Shown one piece after another: positions 42,018-54,754 of a stretch of DNA of 64,000 nucleotides (position 1 is the stretch's first letter; each line of letters opens with the position of its first letter). The stretch is taken from positions 18,833,715 through 18,897,714 of the forward strand of contig NC_081844.1 of the NCBI RefSeq assembly GCF_963259705.1, given 5' to 3'. The notes under the pieces are model-generated. The model was given only the letters and a program-made list of their open reading frames with translations. It was not told the DNA's origin and ran no database searches. Source of the stretch: Myotis daubentonii. Its lineage: Eukaryota > Chordata > Mammalia > Chiroptera > Vespertilionidae. Made by a program: the position numbers and the translations under genes.

Positions 42018-42090
42018 TTTTTTTTCTTTTTGTATCCTCACCTGATGATCCTTTTTCCATTGCTTTTCAGAGAGTGGAAGGAGGAAGGGA

Positions 42091-42141
<51 letters not shown>

Positions 42142-42283
42142 CGACTATTGCCTCCCACACACGCCCTGACAGGGCAGGGAGCAAAACTGCAAGCCAGATA
42201 CATGCCCTTGACCAGGAATCGAACCTGAGACCCTTCGGTGCGAGGGCAGATGCTCCAACCACTGAGCACACTATCCAGGGCGA
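42018..42283 (-). mobile_element. Ves SINE with (CA)n
   Basis: Reverse-oriented: CCTCACCTGATGATCCTTTT, (CA)n at 42092-42140, reverse head ACCACTGAGCACACTATCCA. Confidence 0.85.
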
Positions 42284-42860
42284 ATTCCCCATTTTTTAAA
42301 GTGAACGATTCAGTGGCATGTAACACATTCACAATGTTGTACAACCAGTTCCTCTACCTACTTCCAGAATATTCCATCACCCAAAAAAGAGACTTCACTC
42401 CCATAAGCAGTCACTTCCCATCCTCCCGCCCCAGCCCCTGACAAACACTACTCCCCTTTATGTCTCTATGGATTTGCCTGTTCTGGGCATTTCATATAAA
42501 TGGGGTCAGACAACATGTGGTCTTTTGTGTCTGGCTTCCTTTACTTGGCATGATGTTTCGAGGTCCATCGTGTTGTAGCATGTTTCAGTGCTCCAGTCCT
42601 TGTTATGGCTGAGTAATATTCCACTGTGTGGATGGACCACATTTTGTTCATTCATTCATCCGTTGATGGGCATTTGGGTTGTTTTTGGGTGTAGATGGAG
42701 TTGCTCTAATTACGGTGCACAAGTTTTGGTTTTCTCCCCTGTTATAAATCCTCCTGGGTCTATACCTAAGAGTGGAATTACTGAATCATATGGTAGCTCT
42801 GTGTTTTACCTTTTGAAGATCACCAAGCTACTTTCTACAGGGCTTGCACCAGGCTCCAGC
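42284..42860 (-). mobile_element. L1 3' fragment
   Basis: GTGAACGATTCAGTGGCATG, GGCTGAGTAATATTCCACTG, CGTTGATGGGCATTTGGGTT and GAATTACTGAATCATATGGT are reverse-strand L1. It probably also covers 41985-42017, split by the SINE. Confidence 0.8.
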
Positions 42861-44640
42861 CTTTTTGTCACCCTAGCTGGGCCGGTGCCTTTGAACACTG
42901 GTGCCCCTCTGCTCCATGAGACAAACCACGGGGCCAACCCAGGGTGTGAGTCCTGATGTCCACAGAGGTGTCAGGAGCCTTGCTGTGCTGGTGAACCCCG
43001 GGGACAAAGCAAACAGGGGGAGGACGGGAAAATCTGAGGGGACTTCGGATGTGAAGTATGACGGAGCTTTGGAGAAAGGAGTTTGATCCTGGAGGATAAA
43101 AGCAAAGGAGGGTGTGGTTTTTGTAGGACTGTTGTAAAATGTAGACAGATGCCCAGCTACAGGGACTTTCAGCTGTATTTGAGCAAAGAGAAGGCAGGTC
43201 TACTCCAAAATGTCTGCCTGGGAAAAGGGGTGCTCTTCCTGCTCCTCCCCAGCCACGTGCCTCATTACACCGAGACAGCTCGCCAGTGCCGTTTAAAAAG
43301 AAAACCCACTGAAGAATATTCAAGGGAAGTAAAAATGAAGCACATGCTGGCGGCAATTGTCGGTCTTTGTTTCAGAGGCAGCTGTGGTCTTAGGAGAAAA
43401 AAGAAAGAAGAAAAAAAAGCACCAGATTTGAATGGAGACTATTTCCTCCCAGAGCCCGGCTCACAGGCTGCCATGAGTCCCTGCAGTGTCTCCCTGACCG
43501 TTTCTCAGTAGCCTCCACCCATCTATCTGTTGGTTCACTCATTCATTCACTGGGTGACCCTCCCTGAGAGGGGAAAGGGTCAGCCCTGTACACGCCAAGA
43601 TGCTGTTCCCAGAAGGAGCAGGAACAGACCCAAAATCAAGTCTTCACCCCTGAGCTATACACATCTTGCTTTTGAGCAAGACATTCACCCCTTCAAAGGC
43701 CTCCGGCTTCACATCACCATCCATCAGGCCTGGGAAGCACCTCTGGACCTGCCACTGAGTTCCACTCCTGCCCTCTCCGCTTCCCTCTGTAAGATGGGCC
43801 ACCGGTAGAGAGCATCTTGCACTCAGCAAACAGTTAGAGGTCACGCTGGTTCTACAAAAAGCAAGATCCACATTAAAAGTGCAAAGAAGAGACTTTTCTG
43901 AGTGACAATGGGGTCCACGTTGGGAGAGGTGTCAGGCCCAGGAGTCAGGACTCCGCAGCAAAGGTACAGCGGGTACCAGGCGCTTAGGAACAGCTGGGGG
44001 CACAGCAGAGATAGACCATGTGGCTGTGGGCCCAGCACGGGGAGACCAGCCTCAGAAGCTGCATTCATCTTCCCAGGAAAGACACAATTCTCTTTCCCCT
44101 CAGCGCCCGCACCCCCCCCCCCAACACCCCCTCTTCCGCCCTAGTTTCTTGTTTACCCATTCAGGGTCATGATTTATTTTCAGATGAGAGCGTTGTCCTC
44201 CTCACTCTCTGTGGCAACCGGCCAGCGCCATGTGCCGGCCACACGGGGAGAAGAGGCCAGAACGAGCCCAGCCTGAATGGGAGAAAGCAGGTCCTGGGGA
44301 AGGTCCTCAGTCAGGTCTGGCCTTGACCTTCTGTTATCCGCACGGGCACCAGCTAGGAGTGCAGGGGGCCCGAATTCCCCGATTTCTCCGTCCTCCTGAA
44401 GACCAGAGGGACTGACATGCGGTTACAACCCTGTCGTGGTGGACGTGAACAATGTCCTGAAGCCGAGAGTCAGCCTGGGTGAGCCCGGTGTGGATCACGG
44501 TGGGCTTCGAAGGGCCCAAAAGTAAACACTCCTTCAGATCATGCAGACAAATGAGTATGCATTCATTTTCATTTTTAAATTATGTTTATTTTATTGTTTA
44601 TTAGATTTTATAAAGTTGAGTTCACTCTCAGTTCCCAACT
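42861..44640. other. Intergenic, nothing recognised
   Basis: Unique-looking sequence with a C-rich run at 44110-44130. Open frames of up to 162 codons have no recognisable family. Confidence 0.45.
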
Positions 44641-44713
44641 TCAATTTGGAAAACTCCCATTTCTCTCTAAAGTCAATGAACATGTCCTCGGGCGAGGATA
44701 AAAAATAAAAATG

Positions 44714-44932
44714 GCCGAAACCGGTTTGGCTCAGTGGATAGAGCGTCGGCCTGCGGACTGAAAGGTCCCAGGTTCGATTCCGGTCAAGGGCATGTACCTG
44801 GGTTGCGGGCACATCCCCAGTAGGAGATGTGCAGGAGGCAGCTGATCGATGTTTCTCTCTCATCGATGTTTCTAACTCTCTATCTCTCTCCCTTCCTCTC
44901 TGTAAAATATCAATAAAATATATTTTAAAAAA
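44714..44932 (+). mobile_element. Ves SINE, young subfamily
   Basis: Full length, inserted in the A-rich tail of an older element, with AAAAATAAAAATG on both sides. Confidence 0.92.
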
Positions 44933-44966
44933 ATAAAAATAAAAATGAATGAAAAATGATACAGGC

Positions 44967-45212
44967 TGCCCTGGCTGGTACGGCTCAGTTGGTTGAGCAT
45001 TGTCCCGTGCACCAAAAGATTCCCTGTCAGGTTGTGCATGTGTATGGGAGGCAACTGATTGATGTTTCTTTCTCCCTTTCCTTGTCCCTGTCCCTCTCCC
45101 TCTCCCTGTCCCTATCCCTGTCCCTCTCCCTGTCCACTCCCTGTCCCTCTTCCTCTCTTTCTCCCTCTCCCTCTCCCTTCCTTTCTCTCTAAAATCAATT
45201 AAAAAGAAAAGT
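44967..45212 (+). mobile_element. Ves-related SINE with (CCCTGT)n
   Basis: Head GCCCTGGCTGGTACGGCTCA, polypyrimidine expansion at 45070-45180, duplication TGATACAGGCTGC on both sides. Confidence 0.87.
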
Positions 45213-45239
45213 GATACAGGCTGCACATGGATGAATCTT

Positions 45240-45459
45240 TTTTTTTTTAAATATATTTTATTGATTTTTTACAGAGAGGAAGGGAGAGAGATAGAGAGTT
45301 AGAAACATCGATGAGAGAGAAACATCGATCAGCTGCCTCCTGCACATCTCCTACTGGGGATATGCCCGCAACCCAGGTACATGCCCTTGACCGGAATTGA
45401 ACCCGGGACCCCTCAGTCCCAGGCCGACGCTCTATCCACTGAGCCAAACTGGTTTCGAC
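45240..45459 (-). mobile_element. Ves SINE, young subfamily
   Basis: Perfect 16-bp duplication CACATGGATGAATCTT (45224-45239 and 45460-45475). Confidence 0.94.
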
Positions 45460-45772
45460 CACATGGATGAATCTTAACAACATGATGTTGAACGAAAGAA
45501 GCCAGACATAAAATAAAATAGCACATATTATATGGTTCCATTTACATGAAATGCCTCAAATAGGCAAATCAACAGAGACAGAAAGTACATTAGTGACTGA
45601 TACAAGGTAGGGGGAGAGGAGAATGAGAAGTGATTGCTAATTAGTGGGAAGTTTCTTTTCGGGGGTGGGGGATGGAGATGAATATATTCCGGAATTAGAT
45701 AGTGGTGATGGTTGTACAACTTTGTGAATATACTAAAAACCCATTCAATTGAACTTTAAAAGGATGGACGTT
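45460..45772 (+). mobile_element. L1 3' fragment
   Basis: GAAAGAAGCCAGACATAAAA, ATTATATGGTTCCATTTACA and TGATGGTTGTACAACTTTGT are L1 3'-end sequence. The part before the SINE at 45213-45239 belongs to it. Confidence 0.75.
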
Positions 45773-45970
45773 AGCCCTAGCTGGTTTGGCTCAGTGGATA
45801 GAGCGTCGACCTGTGGATTGGTCCTGGGTTTGATTCCATCAAGGGCACATGCCCGGGTTGCAGGCTTGATCCCCAGTGGGGGACGTGCAGGAGGCAGCCA
45901 ATTAATTATTCTCTCTCATCATTGATGTTTCTATCTCTCCCTCTCCCTCTCTGAAATAAATTTCAAAAAA
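45773..45970 (+). mobile_element. Ves SINE
   Basis: Head GCCCTAGCTGGTTTGGCTCA with a small deletion in the B-box region. Confidence 0.9.
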
Positions 45971-46849
45971 TATAAATAATAATAATAAATAAAACTGCTG
46001 AAAAAATGAGTGAAGAGATCTGGGGTACCCTTTACTCCACTTCCACCCGTGGGAACACCTGCATGAATATAGTACATTATTACAACCAGAAAATTGACAG
46101 CAATACAATGGACAGACTTTATTTAGATTTTTCATGTGAGTGCCTCATAGAATTTTAAAGAAAGAATAATAATAATGGCAGTAGCCGTTTGAGTGCCAGC
46201 TGCACTACAGGCTTACTGGGACCCCATCTCATAACAGCCCTGGGAGGTGAGGACCATCTCCCAGAAGAGGCTCAGAGTAAGAAAGTCTTTACCCAACACT
46301 GAATTTTTGTGGGTGGTGTGAGGTAGGGACCATGTGTTTTGTTCCGCATGGAATCTGGTAGCTCCCGAACAATTTCTTGAAAAGCGTTCCTGTGTCCAGG
46401 CTCATACAGGAAACCAGAGATTCCAATCCAGAAACAGCTGACTCAACTAAGAACTGTCTCCACATCCCGTGTGGGCCTGAGTCCAGCAAGCGTTGCCCTG
46501 TCAGCACGATGCAGTGACTTTTAAGAGCGTTTGTCAGAGGAAGCAGGGCGGGGAGGTGCAGGCCAGCTCGAACTTGCTTCCTTCCCACAGAATGCTGAAA
46601 CGTCTCACTCAGCCTTCTGCCCACCCAGCCCCGCCTTTTTTAATTTTTCCCTTTTCCTGCCTTCTTCTGGGGGGAAGATGGACATCTGGCTGTTTGTGTG
46701 TGTTCCTGTGCACATCTTTGCTAAAGAAGTTCAAGGTCATGGGAGATGTGAACATGAGTCACCAGGGCCGCCCTCAGTCCTGCCCTGTACCCTCCAAGTC
46801 TCCCTGAATCACAGAGGAACTCTGCCAAACATCTAGGAGCCTTCTAGAC
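45971..46849. other. Intergenic, one probable MIR
   Basis: 46190-46300 resembles an antisense MIR (GGAGGTGAGGACCATCTCCC). The rest is not recognised. Confidence 0.4.
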
Positions 46850-47063
46850 CAGCCGTGAGCAAACTACGGCCCGCGGGCCGGATCCGGCCCATTTGAAATG
46901 AATAAAACTAAAAAAGAAAAAGACCATACCCTTTTATGTAATGATGTTTACTTTGAATTTATATTAGTTCACACAAACACTCCACCCATGCTTTTGTTCC
47001 GGCCCACCGGTCCAGTTTAAGAACCCATTGTGGCCCTTGAGTCAAAAAGTTTGCTCACCCCTG
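46850..47063 (-). mobile_element. hAT-type MITE, copy 1
   Basis: 214 bp, inverted ends CAGCCGTGAGCAAACT and (rc) CAGGGGTGAGCAAACT, with 8-bp duplications TTCTAGAC / TCCTAGAC (46842-46849, 47064-47071). Confidence 0.87.
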
Positions 47064-47089
47064 TCCTAGACTCTTCTTCTCCTTCAGCC

Positions 47090-47720
47090 TCCAGAACATT
47101 CCCCTCAAACCCTTGACCAACTTCTCATGATCACTTCCCCCACTCAGGCAGGCCATCAGCGGCTCCCAGAGGCTGCCCAACTCATCTTTGGTTTCCCTGA
47201 CATATCACCTCCGAGTGCCTTCTCCCAACAACAGACACAGGAAGGATTCCAGAACTTATCAACCACACCAAGTTACTTCCCAGCTCAAACTCTCCTATGA
47301 TTCACATCATCCTAGAATAGAACCTACTCCTGTGATCCCTAAGGAGGCCCAGCCCTTGCTCATCTCCCTGGCCTCCTCCCCTACCCCTCCCTCACATTCA
47401 CCCTGTTCGAGCTTCAGAATCCTCCTTGATGTTCCTCAAATATGTCCAGCCCCTTTCCACCCCAGGACCTTTGCACATGCTGTGCCCTCCACCTGGGACA
47501 CCCTTCCTCCTGATCTCATTGTGCATGACTCCTCCTCTTTCCAATTTCAGCTCAAATATCACATCCTCAGAGGGCGCCTCCCTGTACAACCAGGAGACGA
47601 TAGGGCAGCCCCCACTTCACTCCCCCACCCTCACCCTCATTTGCATGATCTCCAGGCCATCTCTGCTTCCTGCCTGATTTCCTTCTCAGTACCTATGACC
47701 ATGTGACCTCTCCTTGTTTA
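47090..47720. mobile_element. L2 LINE fragment
   Basis: AGGACCTTTGCACATGCTGT, CCTCCACCTGGGACACCCTT and AGCTCAAATATCACATCCTC match the L2 3' region. Confidence 0.65.
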
Positions 47721-47793
47721 TATATTTACCTTTTATGCTTATTGTAACTCCCGCACCCAGCAGAACATAGTTAGACCTCAAAATATCTTTGTA

Positions 47794-48010
47794 GCCGAAA
47801 CCGGTTTGGCTCAGTGGATAGAGCGTCGGCCTGCGGACTGAAAGGTCCCGGGTTCGATTCCGGTCAAGGGCATGTACCTGGGTTGCGGGCACATCCCCAG
47901 TGGGAGATGTGCAGGAGGCAGCTGATCGATGTTTCTCTCTCATCGATGTTTCTAACTCTCTATCTCTCTCCCTTCCTCTCTGTGGAAAATCAATAAAATA
48001 TATTTTTTAA
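47794..48010 (+). mobile_element. Ves SINE, young subfamily
   Basis: Perfect 14-bp duplication AAAATATCTTTGTA (47780-47793 and 48011-48024). Confidence 0.95.
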
Positions 48011-48024
48011 AAAATATCTTTGTA

Positions 48025-48570
48025 AAATGAGTGAGTGAAGGGATGAACAAGTGAATGGACTGAAGCAATTAAGGGACCAGAAGTCACAAGAACTTCTTCT
48101 GACGTCCAGCTGCTGTTTACACAGTAACAGTATAACAGTAACAGTGAGGGAACTGTTTACACCTTCCTCAATTCAGAGCAGACCCCAGCAATGGCCACTG
48201 GGCATCTCTAGAAGGAACCAGGGCGGGATGGAGATGGGGGTGCAGCCCAGCCCCACACTCACCTAGCTTGGTGCCATGGGGCAACCCCAATGCTCTGAGC
48301 TCTAGCTTCCTTCCCTGGAAAATGGGCCTGATGATAATTGTGAACTCCTCTGTCGAATGGATGAATGAATGAATGAATGAATGAATGGAACTATGCCAGG
48401 GAATGATGAGAGGTTTGAAGACAAATAAGAGGACAGATGCAAAGTGCTGGAAGGGGCATGGTGGGTTGACATGGTAATGAGTGGAGGCTCCCTGGAGGAG
48501 GTGACACTGAGCAGAGTTTTGGGGGCTTTCTGGAAGCCAGAGATCCCCCCGGTTGTAACCTCAGATTTTT
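48025..48570. other. Intergenic, nothing recognised
   Basis: It contains a short (ATGA)n run at 48360-48386. Confidence 0.45.
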
Positions 48571-48574
48571 TTAG

Positions 48575-48795
48575 TTGAAGTAAAATTTGCATAACACAAA
48601 ATATGATTTTAAAGTGTATAATTCAATGGCACTTAGTACATTTACAATGTTGTGCAATCACCGCCTGTTTCTAGTTCCAGAACATTTAACCCTTAAGAAG
48701 TCACTCCCCAACCTGCCTTTAGGAGCCTCTGATTTTATTCCATCTCTTGCGATGCCAGTGACTGTAACATTTATTTGCAAATGTCAGATGTTCAG
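48575..48795 (-). mobile_element. L1 3' fragment
   Basis: AAAGTGTATAATTCAATGGC and CAATGTTGTGCAATCACCGC are reverse-strand L1. Confidence 0.7.
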
Positions 48796-48796
48796 C

Positions 48797-49010
48797 CCTG
48801 ACCAGTTTGGCTCAGTGGCTAGAACGATGGCCTGTGGACTGAAGAGTCCCAGGTTCGATTCAGGTCAAGGGCATGTACTTTGGTTGTGGGCACATCCCCA
48901 GTAGGGGGTGTGCAGGAGGCAGCTGATCGATGTTTCTCTCTCATGGATGTTTCTAACTCTCTATTCCTCTCTGTAAAAAAATCAATAAAATATATATTTT
49001 AAAAAATGTC
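48797..49010 (+). mobile_element. Ves SINE
   Basis: Head GCCCTGACCAGTTTGGCTCA. The flank AAATGTCASATGTTCA occurs once before the element and twice after it. Confidence 0.9.
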
Positions 49011-49132
49011 ACATGTTCAAAAAAAATGTCACATGTTCAGAGAAATGGACAGATGTTCAGAGATATGGCATGGTATGGAAGGCAGTATGGCCCTAGGTGT
49101 CCATCGAAGGCCTTGAAAATGTGTGATTCCCT

Positions 49133-49330
49133 TATTTATTTATTTGTTTGTTTATTTATTTATTTTAGCGAGAGGAAGGGAGAGGGATAGAGAGATAGAA
49201 ACATCAATGAGAGAAAACATCACCATTTGGTTGCCTCATGCACACCCCCATGTGTCCTGACTGGGAATTGAACCAGCAACCTCTTGGCTCATGGGTTGAC
49301 ACTCGACCACTGAGCCATGCTGGCACGGCT
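49133..49330 (-). mobile_element. Ves SINE
   Basis: Reverse-oriented, duplication TGTGATTCC on both sides, (TTTA)n tail. Confidence 0.88.
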
Positions 49331-49334
49331 GTGA

Positions 49335-49720
49335 TTCCACTTTTAAGGCCAGCCCCCAAAAGCATCCCTTGAAGAAGCACCCTCTATGCCCAACCATAGG
49401 GGATCAGTTTAACAAATCATGGAAAATCCCTGATAACATCTTTCAACACAAGAGGGCAGACTGATATTAATCGGTATGGAAAGTGGGCCTCCAATGAGAA
49501 GTCATGTTACAGTATGATTGCATTGTGGCTGAGAAGAGGCGAAAAAAAGTAAAAATCTAGAATGAAATAGATCATCCTGTTATAACAGTGATTTCTGGGC
49601 ATTCACTTTGTTCTTAAATTTTCATTCACTCAACAGATGTCTACCAAGCACCTGGAGTGTGCCAGCCCTCGCCCACAAGGACAGGGATGGCATCTGAACT
49701 TAGTTTGTTTTCTGTGTGTT
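49335..49720. other. Intergenic, nothing recognised
   Basis: Unique-looking, perhaps an old L1 piece at 49340-49620. Confidence 0.4.
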
Positions 49721-49724
49721 TTTA

Positions 49725-49923
49725 AAAATATATATTTTTATTGATTTCAGAGAGGAAGGAAGAGGGAGAGGGAGAGGGAGATAGTAACATCAATGATGAG
49801 AGAGATTCCTGCACGCAACTCCACTGGGGATTGAACCCGCAACCTAGGCATGTGCCCTGACCTGGAATCGAACCGTGACCGGGTTCATAGGTCAACACTC
49901 AACCACTGAGCCACCCGGCCAGG
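49725..49923 (-). mobile_element. Ves SINE, internally deleted
   Basis: Reverse-oriented. Part of the body is lost after AATGATGAGAGAGA. Confidence 0.87.
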
Positions 49924-50146
49924 CTGTGCCAGTGTGTTTTAACTGATCAGTGAACACCAGGCACATTGTAAGTTTGGAACAAAAATGCATTCAGGGAATT
50001 AAACACTATGACAAGGGACCTGTTCACATTATTTACATTATGCTTGTCTGTGCTTCCTCTGGAACAGATTTTACACTGAGTACATATCACTTTGGCAACC
50101 AGAAGAGAAAATGCATAAAGCTAAACGTGTTAGAAAATGTACGCAT

Positions 50147-50332
50147 GGCCCAGCATCAACGTATGAACCAGCAGTTCACAGTTCGATTCTCGGTCAGGGC
50201 ACATGCCGGGCTGCCTGCTCGATCCCCAGTGGGGTGGCGTGCTGGAGTCAGCCAATCAATGATTCTCTCTTCATTGATGTTTTTATCTCTCTCTCTCTCC
50301 CTCTCCCTTCCTCTGAAACCAATAAAAATGTA
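50147..50332 (+). mobile_element. Ves SINE missing the A-box part
   Basis: Begins GGCCCAGCATCAACGTATGA without the usual GGTTTGGCTCAGTGG. Duplication AAAATGTAYGCATG on both sides. Confidence 0.82.
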
Positions 50333-50354
50333 TTAACAAAGAAAAGAAAAGAAA

Positions 50355-51225
50355 ATGTATGCATGTATGTCGCCGCCCTCCCCCAACCCCTAGACCACTG
50401 AGGCCACAGCAGCTCCTGGCTTCTCACCAAGAATAAGATAGGTACATCCCAGCTTCTGAGGTCTACTCACCAGGCCACTAGCCACTCAACACTCTTGCCA
50501 CTGTCTCAGGAGGCGGGAGGATCCCCATGGGTCCCTCAGTTCTTGGCACATCTCCCTCCCTCTCTCAGACGCAGTTTCTGCAGCTGTAGAAGGTGGCTGC
50601 GACAGCTCCCACCAGGGCCAGCTTCCGAGTTTAACACTCTGATGTCACTGTCTTAAAGTTCTGAGTAATTTCTCAACAAGGGCCCCTGAATTTTTCTTTT
50701 GCGCGGGATCCTGCAAATCATTCAGGCTGCCCCTGCTGGATCTGTCAGCAGCTCTTATCCTGAGCTCAGCCATGATTCCCTGCCTGGGAAATGGGCAGCC
50801 TGCATATAGTGTCTCCCCTATGTATGCAGTTGGTGCCTAATGTGTGATCCTTTCTCTTTCCCTCAGTGGTTCTCTTCCTCCAGCCTGGGGGCAACAGATT
50901 CCTCTACAGGAAGCAGATGTTTCCGTCCAGTTGGAGGCCTGGAATTTCAGTTGTAAGAGGGCCTTAAGAGGAAGAGAGAGAGAGAGAGAGGGAGGGAGGG
51001 AGAGGAAGGAAGGCCAGACAGGGCAGAAAGGAGGTTATTTGGACAGGCTTCCTCCCTGAGGTCCTGGGAGGGGTTCGCGCACAGAGCCTGTGGCCAACTC
51101 CAAAGATAGAATGATCGTGCTGATAACAATGCCATTTGTTTATCGAGTACAAACCGGGGTACCCTCTGCACTGGGATAACCAAGGATGAAAGCCGTAAGA
51201 TCACCTTCCTCGGGCCATTTGTCGT
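50355..51225. other. Intergenic, nothing recognised
   Basis: Unique-looking, with a purine-rich (GA)n and GGGA stretch at 50970-51010. Confidence 0.45.
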
Positions 51226-51234
51226 GTGGTACTC

Positions 51235-51560
51235 TGGTGAATTTTATCTACAACATGGAAAATCAGGTCATGTCCCTTTCCTGCTCTAAGCCTTTCATGG
51301 CTCCCCAGGGCTGTGAGTGTGAAGTCTACATTCTTCCTTGTGACCCAGCCGATGGAGTGCCCTGCCCGTCGGGCTCCCCACTCTCCTCCCAGCCACCCTG
51401 TTCCAGCCACACCTGCCTCCTCGATGCTGCTCCAGGGGGCTGAGCACATTCCCACCTCAGGCCCTACGCACACGCTGCCCCCCGAACCACTACCTCCCCT
51501 GAGCAGCCTTCACCAACACCTGTCTTTGTGTTGCTTTGTCTGGTTTTCTCTCCTTCGCAA
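51235..51560. mobile_element. L2 LINE fragment
   Basis: GTCCCTTTCCTGCTCTAAGC and TTCATGGCTCCCCAGGGCTG match L2 3' sequence. Confidence 0.55.
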
Positions 51561-52820
51561 AAAGCTATCAGAAGGCATCCTACTTGATCCTTTATTTGTC
51601 ATCCATCTTGTCTACCAGGTAGCTGTGCTCTCCCTCAGGGTAGGCTCCCCCCCCTACACACACACACACCCCGCCAGTGCCCAGACACAATCAGTGCTCA
51701 GTAAACACAAGTGAACAGGTGAGGAACCCCAGTCTTACAGAGGAGGAAACAGGCTCAGGGAGGCCCCCAGTGCATCTATGGAGATGGGCTGTTGGACTCT
51801 TGGAGTCCGAGCCCAGATTGCACCAAATTCCTCTCCTGTAGGTAAATAAGGTTCCAAAGGCTGCAGGGAAAGGGCCAGGCTTTCACCTGTCCAACTTTTG
51901 ATTTGGGGAATCAGCCTAAGCCTCCTAAGTCTCAGTTTTCTCTTTTATAAAAATGATGTTAGAGGTCAGGTCCATGGGGTCCTGCCTTGGGCTGCCACAG
52001 CAGGTGTCCTGCACCCCAGCGCCCCCTTTGTGCCCTCTCATACTGGGTGGCAGTGGGGCCCTGAGAGGTCTTGACCTACACCTGGACTCCAAGGAGCCCC
52101 AGTTTGAGGTAGAAGCAGAGCCAGACATGGACCCCTATGGGGTCAGGGTTAGGGGAGTGGAGGGAGTCTGGGAAGGCTTCCTGGAGGAGGAGGTGTTGGA
52201 ACTGAGTTCAGAGGCTCAGATGTGGGGTCCAGCAGCATAGCCAATGGTGATGAGAAGCTGGATTCTTCCTCTGAAGCCTCCAGGAGAGCAGGAAGGTGAG
52301 CAATGCAGCCAGTTAAAGAGGTTCTGGGGGACAGAGGGAGGGCTGTTTTAGGGGGTGGCCCAGAGAGGCAAATCCTTACTCCAACCTGTGTCTGGAGACC
52401 AGGAAAGGCCTCCCTGGCAAATCAAGAGAGGAGGCTGCCACATCTGAGTCACCCAATTCCTGCAAGAACATTCGGCACTGGGCGGCCCCATGTGGGCCGT
52501 CACCAAACAGGAACACGGCCCCCCTTCTCCCCAGAGCCCCTCCTCACTGTCTTCCCCGAGGCCTCCTGCTCTCTGTTCCCACAGCTGTTCCTTCAAGGCC
52601 ACAGAAGGAGAGTAGGAGGAGAGGGCAGGCAAAGGCGAGGCCATGCAGGCTGCTCAGCCAGATTTCAGGAATTTGTGGAGAGGGGAGCTTCCCTGGCTAA
52701 AGGTCCAGTGTGTGCTGGGGCTGTCTGAGCCTCAGAACTCTGTCCAAGATGTGGAAACTGAGGCTCACAGAAAAGGAGGGTCTGCACATGTACACACCCC
52801 GGTTCTCTCCTAAGAGCTAA
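51561..52820. other. Intergenic, one probable MIR
   Basis: CTTACAGAGGAGGAAACAGG at about 51735 suggests antisense MIR. Otherwise unrecognised, with open frames of unknown family only. Confidence 0.4.
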
Positions 52821-52829
52821 ATTTCAGCC

Positions 52830-53110
52830 TGGAGCCTGCAGTATAAATCTGATCACATCCCTCCATCTCTGGCTCCAAACTCTCCCAAGGCTCCCCAGTA
52901 CCTGGAACAAAACCCACACCTCACCATGGCCCATGAGGCCCTATCTGGCCCCTCAGCCCACAGAACCCCCTACTCTCCTCCCACTCACTCTGCTTTGGCC
53001 ACCTGGCCTCCCTCCAATGCACCCAGTCCATCCCTATCTCAGGGCCTTTGCACACACTGTGCCCTCTGCCTAGAGCACTCTTTGTGAGTTATTATCCCTG
53101 TTTAATCTGT
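52830..53110. mobile_element. L2 LINE fragment
   Basis: CAAACTCTCCCAAGGCTCCC and AGGGCCTTTGCACACACTGT match L2. Confidence 0.65.
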
Positions 53111-53759
53111 CAAGAAAAGTGCAAAGAGAGGAAGTCATATGCCCAGACACACACAGCAGTTCCCACCCAGGCCCATCGGACCAGTCCCCACCCCCAGCCA
53201 TCTCCCACCAATGGTGCCAGACCTCCAGAACAGCCCACCTCAGAGCTGATTCTCAGCCCCTCCAGGTCTTGCCACCTCAGCTATGTGCCGAAGACCCTCA
53301 GGCCTCAGGTCCAAAGTCCCTGCTCAGGGAGCTCCTGGGCCAACCCAACCCCCACATCTCCCAGTGTCCCTCCTGCTGCAATTTCTCCGCCCCAATTTCT
53401 GCCCTTCATTTGGGCAGATGCTGGAGCCCTCAAGGACGGCAAAGCCAAAAATAATCGGGCGACCTACCTCCCAAAAGTGGAGCAGCCCCGCCCAGCCACC
53501 TGGCACGATGGAGGTAATTAGTGCACGAGGCAATGAGGGTAATTAGGTCTGTGGGATCCAGACCACAGATCCATGTTAGGAGGGGGCTCTCCTGGTCCTG
53601 GGAACTCGAGTCCATAACCCAGCGCATGACCCCAGCCCCCAGCCCCTTTGTTCCTGGGCCTAAAGGTGCCTGGCTCTTACTTCCTGGGTGCTGTTTGTTT
53701 AGTGAATTAACCTTGGCCTTGGGTAGAAATTGAGTTGAATCTAAATTTAAGGCAGGCGA

Positions 53760-53763
<4 letters not shown>
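53111..53763. other. Intergenic, nothing recognised
   Basis: GC-rich unique-looking sequence. A 157-codon open frame (53048-53521) is Pro/Ser-rich, begins inside L2 and shows no family. Confidence 0.45.
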
Positions 53764-53808
<45 letters not shown>

Positions 53809-54072
53809 TTTTTGTTGTTGTTAATTCTCACCCAAGGGTATTTTTTCCATTGATTTTTAGAGAGAGCGGAAGGGAGGAAGGGAGGGAGAGAGAGAGTGTG
53901 TGAAACATCTTTGTGAGAGAGACACATCGATTTGTTGCCTCCCACACGTGCCCTAACCAGTGCCAGGGATCGAACCTGCAACCCAGGTACGTGCCCTTGA
54001 CTAAGAATCAAACCCATGACCCTTCAGTGTGTGGGCAGATGGTCTAACCACTGAGCAACACCGGGTAGGGCC
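53764..54072 (-). mobile_element. Ves SINE with (CA)n at its tail
   Basis: (CA)n at 53764-53808, then a reverse SINE ending GAGCAACACCGGGTAGGG. ACTTTCAC on both sides. Confidence 0.87.
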
Positions 54073-54750
54073 ACTTTCACCAAGACTGGGTCATCAAACT
54101 CTCCTCTGCCATGATCCCCATATATCCACCCAATGCTGGGAGATGCAAAACCCAAGGGAAGCCTCAATCCAACCCTTGAAGTGCCTTCAAGCTTGGAAGT
54201 CAGTGTTAGACACAAACATCCCCAGCCCCTTGGAGTCAGGATTGGATCAGAAGGAGGGAGGGTGTTGGGGAGGTCTAGAGAAAGAGGAGGGAGGGCTTCT
54301 CAGAGAAGAGAACATTGAAGATGGGGCTTTGAGGGATGAATAGTTTTCCCCAGGCTAAGGTGTGATGCTGGCTCTACTGGCATGGCTGTAGGGGAATGAG
54401 AAGGAGGAGGATGGCTGGAGAGGCACATAGGAGTTCAGAGCTAAAGATTTAGAGGATATCACGCCAGGTTGGACCTGAGCTCACGCTGGGTTGGGACCCT
54501 TCAACCCTAAAAAAGAATATTCTAAGAACTTTGCTCTGGATCGAAACCACATGCCCAAACACTCAAGAATAAATGTGTTTATAACAGTGAACATTACTAA
54601 GCTCCTGGGCCCATGCCCTCTTCACTCAAGGACTCGTTGGATTCTTACTGGAAGCCTCAGAAGTGAGCAGCATTCTTACACGCCCATTTAATAGATGGAG
54701 AGACTAAGGCACACAGAGAGAGACTGGCTTCTTTAAGGTCACACTGCTGG
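54073..54750. other. Intergenic, one probable MIR
   Basis: 54640-54745 (CATTTAATAGATGGAGAGAC) resembles antisense MIR. The rest is unrecognised. Confidence 0.4.
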
Positions 54751-54754
54751 TGTT

